A stretch of DNA of 64,000 nucleotides from Chanos chanos (lineage: Eukaryota > Chordata > Actinopteri > Gonorynchiformes > Chanidae), in the NCBI RefSeq assembly GCF_902362185.1, contig NC_044500.1, positions 17,230,558-17,294,557 on the forward strand. Reading direction: 5' to 3'. Position 1 is the first letter of the stretch. Every line of letters starts with the position of its first letter. Under the pieces are notes generated by a model. It did no database searches and was not told where the DNA came from. It worked only from the letters and a program-made list of their open reading frames with translations. Position numbers and translations under genes: made by a program. Shown one piece after another: positions 26,362-39,982 of this stretch.

Positions 26362-27190
26362 CTGCAGTGCTTTTGTAGTACCAAAAAGTCAGGCTTAGCA
26401 TCTTGATCATATTGCTCCTTTCTCCACCTTTAAAATTGTGTGATTACTCCTGCCTTAGCATCGGTGGCGTAATTAAAGTGGCAAGATCCATTTTCTTCAC
26501 TTTAGCCATATGTATCAAATGCTCAAGTTATGGAAGTGTTTAGACGTGACTAAGTGGGTCAAAGACGTGAATTGAAATACTTTGGTGAAAGTGATTTGAA
26601 GGTCTGAAGGATTTTGGTCAGGCTAGACAGTTCTCCCAGCCACAGAGATTTGCAGAAGCCAAGCGCGAGAACACTTTGTGAAGGGGTTTGTTTTCTCCTC
26701 TCTGTTTATTTAAGCAATGCTTTCAGTCAATTAATGACTGAATAAGTCCATAAAGGAGTCTGTTTTACAGCTTATAAACTGTTGTTATTGCAAAAAAAAA
26801 ATTCACTGTTTCAACTGTTCAGTCCCCACATACACATATGCAAATGTGAGTCTTTTTAGTCTGCTTGCCTGGTCTATTCCAAAAGGTCTCATTCCTTGGG
26901 GAGAAGAAGAAAAATGGTTACCTGTTCAGGGGTGGTATTCTTGGTGTTAAAGCAAATGTCCAGTCCAATATGGAGGACTGCTGCTGTGTTGATTATGCAA
27001 GAGATTATTTGTGTGTTTGGACAGAAACAGTTCTGTTGCTGTCTGTTCATTTCACACTGAGGAAAACGAGACTGTGAAAACTAACTTTTGGGAGGGAGAA
27101 ATTTTGAAATAAAAATTGTGACCTGTAATGGGTTAACTGTATACTGTAAATAAGGTTGTTAAAGCATCAATAAAATTTACGTTTTGAAAA
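26362..27190 (+). other. poldip2: poldip2 3' UTR
   Basis: About 0.8 kb from the TAA to the AATAAA at 27169-27174, which is followed by a T-rich region. An earlier AATAAA lies near 27107. No structured element was recognised. Confidence 0.65.
27169..27174 (+). promoter_or_regulatory. poldip2 polyadenylation signal
   Basis: AATAAA about 810 bases after the stop codon, the last hexamer before intergenic sequence. Confidence 0.6.
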
Positions 27191-27199
27191 AATTTTGTC

Positions 27200-29589
27200 C
27201 CAGTGAATTATTATAGCTGAAGTTTTTGTCACAGTGGTTACTACAGATGTTGATGTTTTTGTCAGATTTGTGCAGATGTAAACTCTGGTTAATCCTGCAG
27301 GTTGTCGCTCATTTTACCGACTCCCATACTTCATCTGTTCTCGTGTAATCTGCTAGAGAATAATATTCACCACATAAATTCTTTATGTACTCTGGGTGTT
27401 TGGAGATACAGCAACTTAATAGAAATTATTGCATAATTAAGCTTTACGAATTGCGGGTCTCACTGTATTGAACCGTTCAAAATAAAGCCGCTGAAAACAC
27501 CATTTCTAGATTAGCCTGCTGAACGTGCGTTTTAATTTAGAGGGCGTGTCACACAAGAGGAAGAGGTGCTTATGTGCAAGTTTGTTCGACACAGTTTTGA
27601 TATTTATCAAGCACCAGATGTCAGTGTAGGATAATGTAAATATATCAGTTTGTACATGCAGAGGTCAATTTTTATATACAGTATGTCTCAATACACAATC
27701 GCTGAAATAGACTAGATTTACCTGCAGTTCCCTTGAAAGGTCTTGAGATGTGAAGACCCCTATGTGTTTGTTTCTCCATTTCTGATACTGCCTAAATCTA
27801 GATAAGTAGTGTGTAGATATTTTTTTTATCACCAAGGACTGCGAAATATTCTTGAAGATGAAAGCCTACAGTTAAACTTAGAAGTTGATTCGGTATTGAT
27901 GCGCAATATTCAACCAGTTGCCACAGTCACCTCAGTTCATTTTAGTGTGTCCTCAATGAATATTAGGAAACGTCGTCAATTTAGGTCGCGGTTGAGCTAA
28001 GTGTAACTGAAAACCTAAACGATGTTGCGGACAGTCCAACCCCTCCCAGCGCGCCCGCACGAGAAGGCTGCTTGTCCTGCACGCGCCAGATTTGCTATGC
28101 GATGTGCCACGATCCGTCTCTCACAACACTCCGTTTGTCCTCGATCTACTAGCACAGTTCACTGCTATGCGCCAGGACACACCTGGGAGAGGTCATGAAA
28201 AAACAAGAACGGAAATCCACATCATGGACTGAAGCAATGATGACACGATGTATACTGGCTACTCTAGGGGAGCAGAGACAATGAATAAGAATAAGGTTTT
28301 CAAGGATCTACCGAAGGTGACTGATACGTTGTCTGGGTAGGGGCGATGTGTATATTGTCATGCCCTGGTTCATCTACCTGCCGAGACTTCACTTTGTCTG
28401 ATACATAAACGTGGATTTTGAGTCTTCTGTTTTAATGGGCTAGATTGGAGCTGATATAACCAGAAGAAAATCCGAGGGGGGGGAGACAATCGTGGATTCT
28501 ACTGATTCATATCACCAGCTCATGGGAAAGATCATTGCGCTCTCTGTTTATTTGACTCTAACTTAAAGTCTTTTAAAGCGCATTCAGAGCGCCAATTACA
28601 CAGCTAGAGTTTGCTGAGGTCTGCGGGACTGTTTATCCTCTCCCCGTTCGTTCGCGGCCATGCTGCAGGCGTCGTCATCCGAGCTGTTCCCGACTTGAAG
28701 GGCTTTAAGTAACGGGACATTTCGTGACAGGATTGGTGGGACTGTAGCTTGGCATTTGTAGTTTCGACTTGCAGAAATACGTTTATAGGGTCCTTTGTGA
28801 TTTATACGTCGAAGCGGGTATTTTGATGTCAAGTAATGCATATGTATGAATTCAGGTCATATTTTCCCAGATTTGTTTTATGATTTTTAGTTTGTAATAC
28901 TGACCGCCAAAATTCTTCTGAGAAAAATTCAACTCGGTATCAGAATTTCGTTTATAAGGGAGTAATGTACGAAAAGTTTTGGGTTTGGTCGACGGAATAA
29001 GCGTAGAGATGGCAGTATTTTTGTTATTGTCTGCCACTGTCTTCGTGTTATTTCTCCCTCTGATGCCTCGAGCTACGTGAATTCTGTTTTGTAAACTCTT
29101 GATAATACGTTAATATTTATGTTCGAATGTTTGCAGTAATTTCTTTTGGAGGGATTTCAGCATTTGCTCGTGACATGAATTCATCTTCGTGGCATCCTAA
29201 GACAGGTGTAAAATGAGTGGTGCTTAGATATAAAATCCACGCTGTGGCCCCGGGAGTAGGCTAAACTTTCTTTCTGAAGCTCGGAGTTACGAGCCGCTAT
29301 TTACAACATCAACTAGGCCTATATATTGTCATAATAACCCTTCCTTTTATAGCAATGGACTTTAAATGGCATATACATTTTCAGTAAATGTTTTAAATAA
29401 AGAACCCTAGTTTCCGCAGGACTTCTAATTCTACGGCTTAAACTGAAGAGATTAGACTTCGTCTTTTGCTTGTGTTTGTATTTTTTAATTCCATAAACAG
29501 GAAGTCACCAAAGGATATTATGCAAATAAAATTTGCATGACTCCTCATAGAAACTCTTCCCTTTACGCGTGGAACTTTAATAATCAGTC
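27200..29589 (+). promoter_or_regulatory. Upstream region and 5' leader of lrrc75a
   Basis: No coding exon was recognised. A GC- and CpG-richer island at about 28020-28145 (CAGCGCGCCCGCACG and nearby) is a plausible promoter start. The 70 bases before the ATG contain a perfect octamer dyad (29520-29538). The transcription start and any non-coding first exon cannot be fixed from sequence. Confidence 0.4.
29520..29538. promoter_or_regulatory. Perfect octamer-motif dyad upstream of lrrc75a
   Basis: ATGCAAAT (29520-29527), spacer AAA, then ATTTGCAT (29531-29538), a perfect inverted repeat of the POU/Oct octamer, 51 bases before the lrrc75a ATG. TGACTCCTCA overlaps its right end. Factor binding is inferred. 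Confidence 0.55.
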
Positions 29590-30585
29590 ATGGGAGCGAA
29601 ACAAACCAAAGGCGCACAAGAGGCTGGTCCAAGTCCTCAGCACGGAGGATGGAGGCGGACACCGACGAAGGAACGAGGCGACATATTTGCCTCGTTTATG
29701 TTGAGGTCAGGGGACCGCTTGAGCCGTGGCGGGACCCCTCCTCCCTACCAGCGACGCGTAGGAATGATCCAGGAGATGATGCACATGGCAAAACAAGGGA
29801 AACAGGACGAAGCCACGGAGATGTTAAAGACACTTCGACAGGTATTCGAGTTCAAAACATCTGCATGACTGCATCTGTTTCGCTGTCACTCCATTTTCAA
29901 CAGTTTGTTGTGATAAAAAAAAAATGTCACTGAGAACAACAGTTCTCTTGTTTGAGCAAGCAGAAGAATAATAGAGTATATTTTGAGATTGAGGGGAAAA
30001 AAACATGTGTGGTTACTCTGTAATGAAGGCCCCATAGATTCTTAGATACTGTGCAGCTCCATTCTGTGATTAATCAATGAAGTGCAATATCGATAGAGGA
30101 AAGATGAATGATAAGACATAGAGAGAAAGACAATCGGATAGATGCTGCTAGTGCAGTTCCTACCTCTTGTGGAAAGAATTTGTGTAACATGATGAGATCT
30201 GCAATACCAGTGACATTGTAAACCTCAGTCATAGTTTGGTGACAGAGGAGGTGAAAGAACATCAGCATTTTTCCTCAGCAAATATGAGACACAACCCTTT
30301 TACTGAACACCAGGCAGATCCCAAGGGTGGCTTGCTTGTGTCTTTTAAAAGATTAAAACAATTTCATGACTGGTCTTAGTAACTTGAATGACTCATTCCG
30401 ACTGTGTGTCCATCCAAGTGCTGTAGAGGATGCCTCTGTCGTTTCGCTCCTTCCCCTCAGTGCTGCTCAAACAGACGCCCAGAGGCTGGGTTCTCCTGCA
30501 CTGTGATGCAATTAGACAAGCCATACAATTTATTACCATGCTGCAAAGCCATTCTGCTGTGCTGGACTTCTGAGCAGTGGAGGTA

Positions 30586-30633
<48 letters not shown>

Positions 30634-32210
30634 AGAAAGGAGACTCCCTGAGCAATATTGCAGCTGATAGCCTTCAATAGCTGATTCACATACACGCTAA
30701 ACATACATAGAAAGGAGAACATACTGAGAGCGAGACCCAACAACCTCAGTATGTTGAATATAATGAGCATTGCCTTGCCTTTTGATACTTCCCTGAAGTT
30801 ATCAGCTTACTCCATAGTAACTAAACAGAGCAAATCTTCCTGAGAAAACTCCTTTTAGAACAAATAAACAGCGGTTAGCTTGAAGTTCACTAATGTCTTA
30901 ATGTCTGTTTCTGGAGACACAGTGTGTTCATATTGGTCAGTGCTGCTCCACCTGTTCTTTTTTCAAGAAACTGACCCTTTTCTTAAGGGTTGGGGAAGTC
31001 AATCAGTTAGGTGAACTGTGTCCTGTTGCTCACGGAAGGATTTTTCTCCTCATATTGACAAGAGGTTTAGCCTCTGTGGATACTTAACCTCACCCCCCCA
31101 CCCTCATACCCCATACTGGGAGATTCATAGCAACTTGCTTATTGAAAGTACATTTCTGTCAGATATATAACCCCTTGTTTTAGATGATGAGATGAACTCA
31201 CAAGTACAATTAACCTCACCATGTAACATGAAATATGAGGAAGGAAGCTTTAATGAGCAAGAGAGAGAGAGAGAGAGATGAGTGATAAAGAGATGCATCT
31301 CACGTCCTTTTAGTAACCAGGTGCACCCTTGTTGCCCGGAGACCTTTGATTAAAGGGGGAATTGATTCATTAAGGTGTTGCTCGGTTATGGACTAATGTA
31401 ACAGGATCTTTTTCAGGGTCTCTTCACTATGCCTGGCTACTGCCTTATGCTTTGGCCAGGAGGGGAAATGAGGGGGAAAGGAGTTTCTTCATGTTGAGTA
31501 AACTGGTCATCCTGGAGAGGTCTTCTCTTCTTCTTCTACCAAACCCATCAGTTTGAAGAACACGAACATCGTGTATTTATTTGTCAAATTCATTCATTTT
31601 TAATGCCGAGGGATATTAAAAATGTATTGACCCTCTCTCTCTGTCTTTCCCTTTCTCTCTCTCTCTCCCTCTCTTTCTCTCTCTCTCTCTCTCTCTCCCC
31701 CTCCCCTCTTTGAGCAGTTTCTTTGCCCCTGCCTGTACTTTCTTAGTTGAAATTCTATTTTTTTCCTTCCCTTTTATCCTTTGTTCTAGGTAACTTTTGG
31801 ACTCCCATAATTGCAGGTCGCTTTTCCTAACATGTTGGCTTTGCAGATAAGAGGCTGAAAGATGGGAGATTAATTTCTCATATGCAATTAACGGTTCACA
31901 AAGACAGGAAAGAGCAGATATGTTTTCATTCAGCGCTGATAGAGAAATGCCTTTGTGCTCTCATACACGTGAGCTGGGCTTCCACTGGCCTGCATTTATT
32001 CATTTAGCCACAGACAAAGACAAGCAGAAACACACAATAGTAGTCTGAAAGAGATATTGTAAGACTATACTTAGCTATATGAACCCGTTCATGTCACCCA
32101 CATAGACACATACACACACACACACAAACACACACACTCACTCACTCACTCACCCACTTGTACACACATGCACACGTACGCACACACATGCATACACGCA
32201 TACGTGCACA

Positions 32211-32256
<46 letters not shown>

Positions 32257-33571
32257 CTGCTGTTGACTAGAGGTTGAGAAGTTCACAGGAGCCGGCATGT
32301 TCTCCATATGGTACCCACTGTGAAAGCTGTATCCCGCACACAGTCATTTCAGACATATTCATATAAAATATCAAAAGCATGCCTGAGATGAGCAGAATCA
32401 GTCCTCATAGTCATCAAAATAGATACTCAATAGATATATGTCATGGAACACCTGCATGGGATAATGTTTTGGGATGTAGTCATGTTTTTAAGTTGTTTTT
32501 GGAGAATAATCTGCAAGGTTAAAAGTAATCAAATCTGATAAAATTCTGTCTTACTGAAGAAGAGTGTTGTTAGCTGTATCTGTGATACGTGTGCTCCTTT
32601 CTCTCTTCAGGACCTGGGAATGGAGTCGACCTCTCTGGATGATGTTCTCTATCGTTACGCCAGTTTCCGCAACCTCGTGGATCCCATCACACATGACCTC
32701 ATCATCAGCCTGGCCAGATACATCCACTGCCCCAAGACGGTAAACACACACACACACACACACACACACACGCGTAGAGACGTTTACATTCAGACACACA
32801 CACACACATACAGATGTTTACATTCACACACACACACACATGCACGCACGCACACATACACATACAGACGTTTACATTCACATACACACGCGCACACATA
32901 CACATACAGACGTTTACATTCGCACACACACACACACACAGAGTTATTTGTTTACACAGCAATATAAAGCACACTGACCTCACTGTGTTCTATTTTTCTG
33001 ACTTATTGTCTCTCAGACAATGGATAGTATACTCTTACCCTTAATGGGTTGTATTTTTGCATGTTTGTCTTTGCGTGTGTGTGTGTGTGTTTGTCTGTCA
33101 GAAGCGAACCATAAAATGAATGGCTCTCAGCTCGAGTAGATATTGAAATGGAAATTGAAATGCACTCTCCATAATGTTCTTTCAGTTTGGAGGAAGGTTT
33201 TGCAATCTCTTTAGAGGAAATGTAAAAATGCTTCGCAAACAAAACACCGTTTTGCATTGTCACAGCCTACCCCCATTTTAACCTCAACGGTCAGAATGCT
33301 TTTAGGTCCTATCGTAAGTAAAGATTCCTAAAAACACCCCAGACAACCCACAAAAGGGATATTGCATGCAAATCTGTTGAAAATTGTCTTCACAAACCTG
33401 TTGTGGATAATTGAACAGTGAGAAACATAAAACAGGATCTTCTAGTGGTTTTTTTCTTTGCAAGGGAGGAATATGACTTTGAATAGACCAAGAGCCATAT
33501 TTAGAAAGATGAAATAGGAGAGAGAGACAAGTCGTGCAGAGAAATAGGCAGAGGTGATAGAGAGAGAGACG

Positions 33572-33604
<33 letters not shown>

Positions 33605-36071
33605 AGGGAGAGAGGGAGACAGAGAGAGGGAGAGAGAGAGAGAGGAAGAGAGAGAGAGAGGGAGAGAGAGAGAGAGGAAGAGAGAGAGAGAGGGAGAGGA
33701 AGAGACAGACAGACTGAGGGGTTGACTGAGCTGTTGGCAGTGCTGTGTTCATGAATGAGTCACAGACTGAAGACCGTTCATCTCTCTGAGGAGAGCACTG
33801 TCGCGGCTACAGCACTTAATGGAACAAGTCAACCACAATATCAGAGCACAAACACACAGTTCAGACCCAATTCAAAGAACTCAAAAACAGCAGTACCTGA
33901 CTGGTGCCAAAATAACAATGCTTTTGAAGGAACAAGTACACAACCCAATCTCTCTCCACCTGCTGTCTTGGTTTTTTTTTTTCCTCTATCCCCAGCAGCA
34001 GTTTTGGTTCTACTTGCCAACAGAAGAAAAAAAGCTATCTTAAAATATTTACAAATATTTGTACCACCCTGGCTGAGGGCAAATGTGGCAAATATTAAAG
34101 ATACTATGAGATACACAGAGGTACTTAACACGTTTCAGGAACTGAACTTAAATAGAAAGAGGCAGGCAGTGTGAATGAATGTGTGTGTGTATGTATGTAT
34201 GTGTGTGTGTGTGTGTGTGAGAGAGACAGGTGGTGGGGGAGCACAGTGGGTCATGATGTGAGCGTACGTGCATGTGCACCCAGGTATGAGCGCGTGTGAA
34301 ACAGCGAGAGAGAGAGCAAAACAGAGAGAGAGCGAAACAGAGAGGGAGCGAGACAGAGAGAGAGAAAGAGAGAGAGAGACGGGTGGTGATAGGGGGAGCA
34401 CAGTGTGTCTTGATAAAGACAGAGCAGTGTGTTTCTGCATGGCCTGTCCCTTGCTCTCTGTGACCTGCTGCGGCATGCTGTGTGTATGATTAGTCTTGCC
34501 CAGGGAGATTGTGTCTGTCTACAGAGAATACTGAACAGAACTGGCCGGCCATGTGTCACATTCAGCCAGAGTGCTCTCGATGCCAAAGCACGCTTTCCCC
34601 ACCAACCAGTACACAAGTCACTGGATTGATCCAACGCCCTTTGTAGAGGTCAGGACTCCTCAGTAAAGGCGTCTAGCACTGTCAGTATTGATTCTGGTGA
34701 AGATACAGTACTGATTCAGCCAATAGGCTCACCGAAAACGCAGACAACCCGTCTCTTTAGGACTACATCTCCAATATGATAGCATTTAAAGAATGGAGGT
34801 GGGGGGGGGGGGGGGGGGGGGGGGGGCTCAATCCTTGCCTCAGTGAGAACCTAGGAAAAAATCCTTCCTTTGCCTTACAGAGATATCATTTATGCGACAA
34901 CAGTTTGTGTAGCAGCGCTGTGTAGTGTGCTGCTGAGATTTCTTTGGATGTGGTCCTGGGTGAGTGTCTCGATAAGGTTCCACGGCGTGTTCCTTGTGAA
35001 AATGTTCTCTCCGACTCTGAGCTCTCACGCGGGGGGCTGACGGCACCGGTTGAGTTGAAAGAGAACGGGCCTGGCGAACAGCGGCTCTGTCAGTAATCTG
35101 TGAGTGTGTGATCAGCAGCCCCCCGTCCCCACACCCACCCCACCTCCCGGTTCTCTGCAGAGCTGTGATACATGCCGAACCGTTTTTTTTTTTTTTTTTT
35201 TATCTTCACCCTTTCAACCATGCACGCATTTATTCCGGAGCGTTCTTTTCAAACAGCAGGCTATAACAGCAAAAACAAAAGAGGCTTCCACTACCACTTA
35301 CACCTCATACAAGGAATGAATATTTTGGTTACATGTTCACTCATACAAAATAGTTTCCTAATATTCCCTCACTCACTGTTATGTCTACTAAATACATTCT
35401 CACTCACTTAATTTTATATATAAGTAACAAGTAGTATATATCATATACACTCTATGCCTCTATGTCACATACAATAATGAATACATGCCTCAGTAAGCTA
35501 TGAAAGAGCTTGACAGCGCCAGCAATGTGTACTGCCTGGTTTGATCAGCTCAGAGAGAAAGAGGCTGAGTGGTTGATGCTTTGTCCATCATTAACAGAAG
35601 CCTGTTTAAACCCTTCTCCTGCTGTTACTCATTCAGATATGAAGCGTCAGACTGCGCTCAGCCGTGCTCACATTGCCATATGCAAATGAGATTTGTCTGG
35701 TCAGATGAATGAAAGCTATGAATAATGGGAGCTCTCTCTCTCTTTCTCTCTCTCCCCCACCTCCACCGCTCAACGACACAGTCAGAAAATGAAGTGCAAC
35801 GGCCTGCATGTATGTGTGCATGCATTAAAACATGGAAACGCAACCACGCACGCACGCGCGCACACACACACACGCGCACGCACACAGCCACCTCAGGCAG
35901 TCTCAGCTAGACTAATGGATGAGCTCATTTGAGTCAGCCGTTCTCTGTCAGTCAATACAGTGTACCATCTTCCAGTTCTTTCACATCCTGGAGAAATTAG
36001 TGTTTAGGCTGCAAGACCTAGTTTTACCGATTCCCTGCCAATCCACTGTTCCTTCTGCCTGCTTGACACTT

Positions 36072-36102
<31 letters not shown>

Positions 36103-39100
36103 GTCATCTCCTCTGTCTGGTTCTTGCAGGAGGGGGATGCTCTGGGTGCTATGGAGAAAGTATGCAGGCAGCTGACTTACCACTTGAGCCCACATTCACA
36201 GTGGAGAAGACAGGGCCTACTGAAGAGGAAGCCACAGGCCTGGTAAGTCAGGGAGGAGAAGTAGCAAAGAATTGGAAGGGAACAGACAATGGAGGTGGAG
36301 GTGGGAGAGGAAAAAAGCAGAAGGACAGGAAAAGGAGGTGGTGATTTTTTTTTTCTTTTTGGAGCGTGTGCAGCTGGTACAAGGTCAAATCTGTCACACA
36401 TCCAGACCTCACCCTGACTCCAGTCTGCTCCTCTTACCTCCCTCTTTTAGTCCATTACGTTATCAGTAATCTACTGAGTCAAATTAAAGCCTCCCCCACT
36501 TTTTCTGCTCTGCTCCATCAAGACCAATCAAAAGCTTTTAGTTGCAGGTTTGATTTATTTATTTATTTATTTATTCTGAACATTCACTTCAATCATTCAG
36601 AAAGGCAAAGCTTGTGATTTCGCCCCCACACGCGAGAGGTTAGTGGCTAGAGAGAAAACAGTGCTGTGTTCAATTAAAGTGATTTCGTCAGACCAAAAAA
36701 GGGCAACTAGAACTCTCTGGGTAAACAATCCAAATGAATCATCGTTTTGGACATCATTACTTGCTCGTAAATTTGTCGACTCTTCCCCAAAGTCAGCACA
36801 GCAAGAGAGAAAGAGAGGGAGAGAGGAATGCTTAATTAAAGGCTGTGGAAGAGTAGGAGCATCACATCTGTGTTATGGGACATTAGCAATATGAAGAAGT
36901 CTGTGGAGACTATACAAATGGCTTTTTTTTTATCTAACACAGCTTCTGTGGCAGTTGATTCTCTATGTACATAAGATTTATCTCACGCCTGCTTACCCAC
37001 AGTCTCTGCAGCCCTTCCTTGCTGCTGCTGAGCCCTTCCATTGATGAATAAGAGCAATATTTACTCAGTGGAATGAATCAGTGAATGAGTGGCTGACACA
37101 GAATGGCCGCTCGCATTGTCAGCCCCGCTGGCTGCGTGGTATTTTAGTGACACACACAGAGCTGCAGTTTTAGACTCACAGTTTTGTATGACTTCCCTCC
37201 AGCTGCTTGTGTATGTGTTGTGTAAGTGTGTGTGTGTGTGTGCGCGTGCGTGCGTGGTTACTGTGATGTGTGGCTGTGACTAAGTGACTGAGGTGGAGTG
37301 TGTGTGTGTGTGTGTGTGTGTTTACGTACGTCTGATTGCTTTTGCACACTCGTGTATATGTTCTCATGAGTGTGTGTATGTACCTCTGTACTGGAAATGT
37401 TGAACGCTGGATCCTATTTATAGATTATGTTGTTGGAGGTGCTGGGGGTGGGGGGGTGGGGGGTGGGGGGCAGTTGGACCGCTTGAGCCCTGTACTACAT
37501 GCTAATTCCCCTCTGCTCACGCCTGGCGTCCTCCACGTCCATGCTGGCAGATACTGGGATCAAAACCCCTTCATGTTCCAGAGCTTTCTCCACTGGCTTG
37601 GCATGTTTCTCATTCTTCCCTGTTGCCTGCTGCTGTTTCCCTGTTGTAATCACACAGGAATGTAAGGCTGTTGGTTCAGCGTTAAGCCAATTAGATCCTT
37701 GTTTTCTTTATTGTTCTGTTTTTGTATTATTTTGCGATTTGTCTGCACCATGTGTCTGTTTCTCTAGAGGGAAAACCACTGCTTTTGTCTTGGGCTGACT
37801 GGATGTTTATGTTTTGTCTTTGTTTATTGGTGCAAATTAGCGGGCCTCTTGTGGAATTAATAAAGGTTTTGTTGATTGAAGGCTTAAGACCTCAGCTTGT
37901 CATGTCCGTGACCAATTCCATCCTCTCCGTCAGCATCTGTTTGTCTTTAATCAGCCTAACCCCGTTTCACATCCTCGCAAGTTTTACCTCTGAAGTTCTA
38001 CCGCTTAAGAAGGACTTGATACACTCGAGAGAACTCTCTATACACTATAATTTAGTATCCCAAAGTACGACATTTTTCATTTAGTATCCTCTGCCTGTGT
38101 ACAAGAGAATGAAGCATCCCCAAATCAATGTCTGTGTAACGTTGCAAAGACAACTACTCCTCTGTATCCTATCACATAAACTTTCCATCACTGCCGATGT
38201 TTCGACTCTATCTGGTACCTCCATCAATGCCAAGCTGATGACTAATTTGCCATCAATGGTTTTATGCCAGAGCTTCATTAGGGGAGCTAATTAGCATTGG
38301 GACACATCCACTCCAACGGAGGGTCCTTCCTTCAGCTAGCTAAGAGACTTGAGCTGTGTTCTGCCTTGACCTCTGTCAAGAGCCCCTGTCTCTTCCACAG
38401 CTGCTGAGATGAAGGAAAATTATACCTTGTTACTGAACTAGCTTTGCTTCTTTGCCTTTTTTGGAGGTATGAAAAGCAACACTCTAGACCAATCTTGCCA
38501 GAAATGCATATTTTAGCTTTGACAGGTGTTATGGTTAGCGACGTGTTGACAGTGTGCACTGCACTGCTAGCAGGAGTTTCTACTTTTATAAACCAACAAT
38601 ACTACTGCAGTAATCCTGGCTTTCTGTTTGAGTATACTATCTATGAAACCCGGCGATTACGCTTAATCAAGTGATGGTTGATTTCAAAGAGAACAAAATG
38701 AGTGACGCAAAGTGCTGCAAGTGTGTTTACTGCCTGTCGTGTGGTGGCATTTGTCATGGCTTTGTAACTCGGTCCTGTTTGATTTCTCACACCAGTTATT
38801 AGCATATCACTCACATTTCGACGTTGCTGGAATGTCATCAGGAAGATGAAACCGGTTATTATCTCTAACGGTTTTTTGGGTTTTGTATAATCTGTGCCTT
38901 GACTGATGCGATCATGTCCCAATGCGGTTTGTTCAGTTTGTGTGCATCAGATGGTGAAAACAAATCTGTTTTAAACTTAATCTCAGTGAAAGTGCATCAG
39001 GCAATTGTATTACCTTCTTTGTGTGGGCTACGCTGAGCTTCATGGCTGGACTGAAATTTGTTGGCGAAAGGCAGCCATCTGGTCTCATTATGCTGTATTC

Positions 39101-39205
39101 TCAGACTGAGACCAGTCCAGCAAGTAAGTGTCGTCCATAACAGTTTAGGACGGCGCTGACAGGAGGAACTGAGGTTTGTCTGCACAGAGACAGACCCTCG
39201 CTCAT

Positions 39206-39244
<39 letters not shown>

Positions 39245-39944
39245 GAATCTGTAGAGGCAAAAAAAAGAGGAAAAAAATCGTATCTACGGCTACCTGTCCT
39301 CTCACCCAGTCTCTGTCTAAAAAATGTCGCACTAGTTGAAAAACAAGACCTCGCGCCAGACTTTGAAAAGTACAGCGACTATTAAACGAAATACGAGTTT
39401 TTTGAGAGACCAGGTGGTGTTTAGTGTATGTGTGAGAAGCAATGATAATTAGAATGGGATTTGAATACTAAGCGTGTTACTGAGTGTGTGCCTTTCTTAG
39501 AAAGAAAGAGAGAGGGAGAGTAATGGATAGGGAAGGAGAGAGTATATGTGTATGAGAAAGAAGGTTTTTGAGTTTTTTGAGAGTTAAGAGGAGGGTGGGC
39601 CATGTGGGCTGTGTGCGCTGCTGAGAAACGATGGCGTCATCTCTCAGGCATGTCTGCTGAACGCTTTCTCCTTTTCCTTCATCCAGAGTTTCCCCTTTAC
39701 CCCTTCCCTCTATTCTTATATCCTTTTTTCATTTTTCCTTCATATCCCTCCATTTTCTTCCACTGAACTCCCAAATCTCTCTGCCTTTTGTCATAAGCTT
39801 TTCTACAGAACAGGAGCTGTTTTGTTTTGGTTGCGTATTACTTTTCATTCTTTTTGTCCCCCATCCTTCTTCCCCGCCCACGTTGCTTTGATAATACAGA
39901 GTCAGATTTGATGCATTAAAAATCAGTCCATTTGTTTGGTAGTT

Positions 39945-39982
<38 letters not shown>

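Larger units (their letters stand above)
29842..32610 (+). other. lrrc75a: lrrc75a intron 1
   Basis: Contains (GA)n at 30588-30628, CT tracts at 31635-31697 and a long interrupted CA tract at 32100-32253. No exon was recognised. Confidence 0.75.

Noticed and set aside
33755-34174. 139-codon plus-strand frame in lrrc75a intron 2
   Set aside because: Fairly complex sequence but no recognised domain, an internal T-run, and no flanking splice sites fitting a coding exon.
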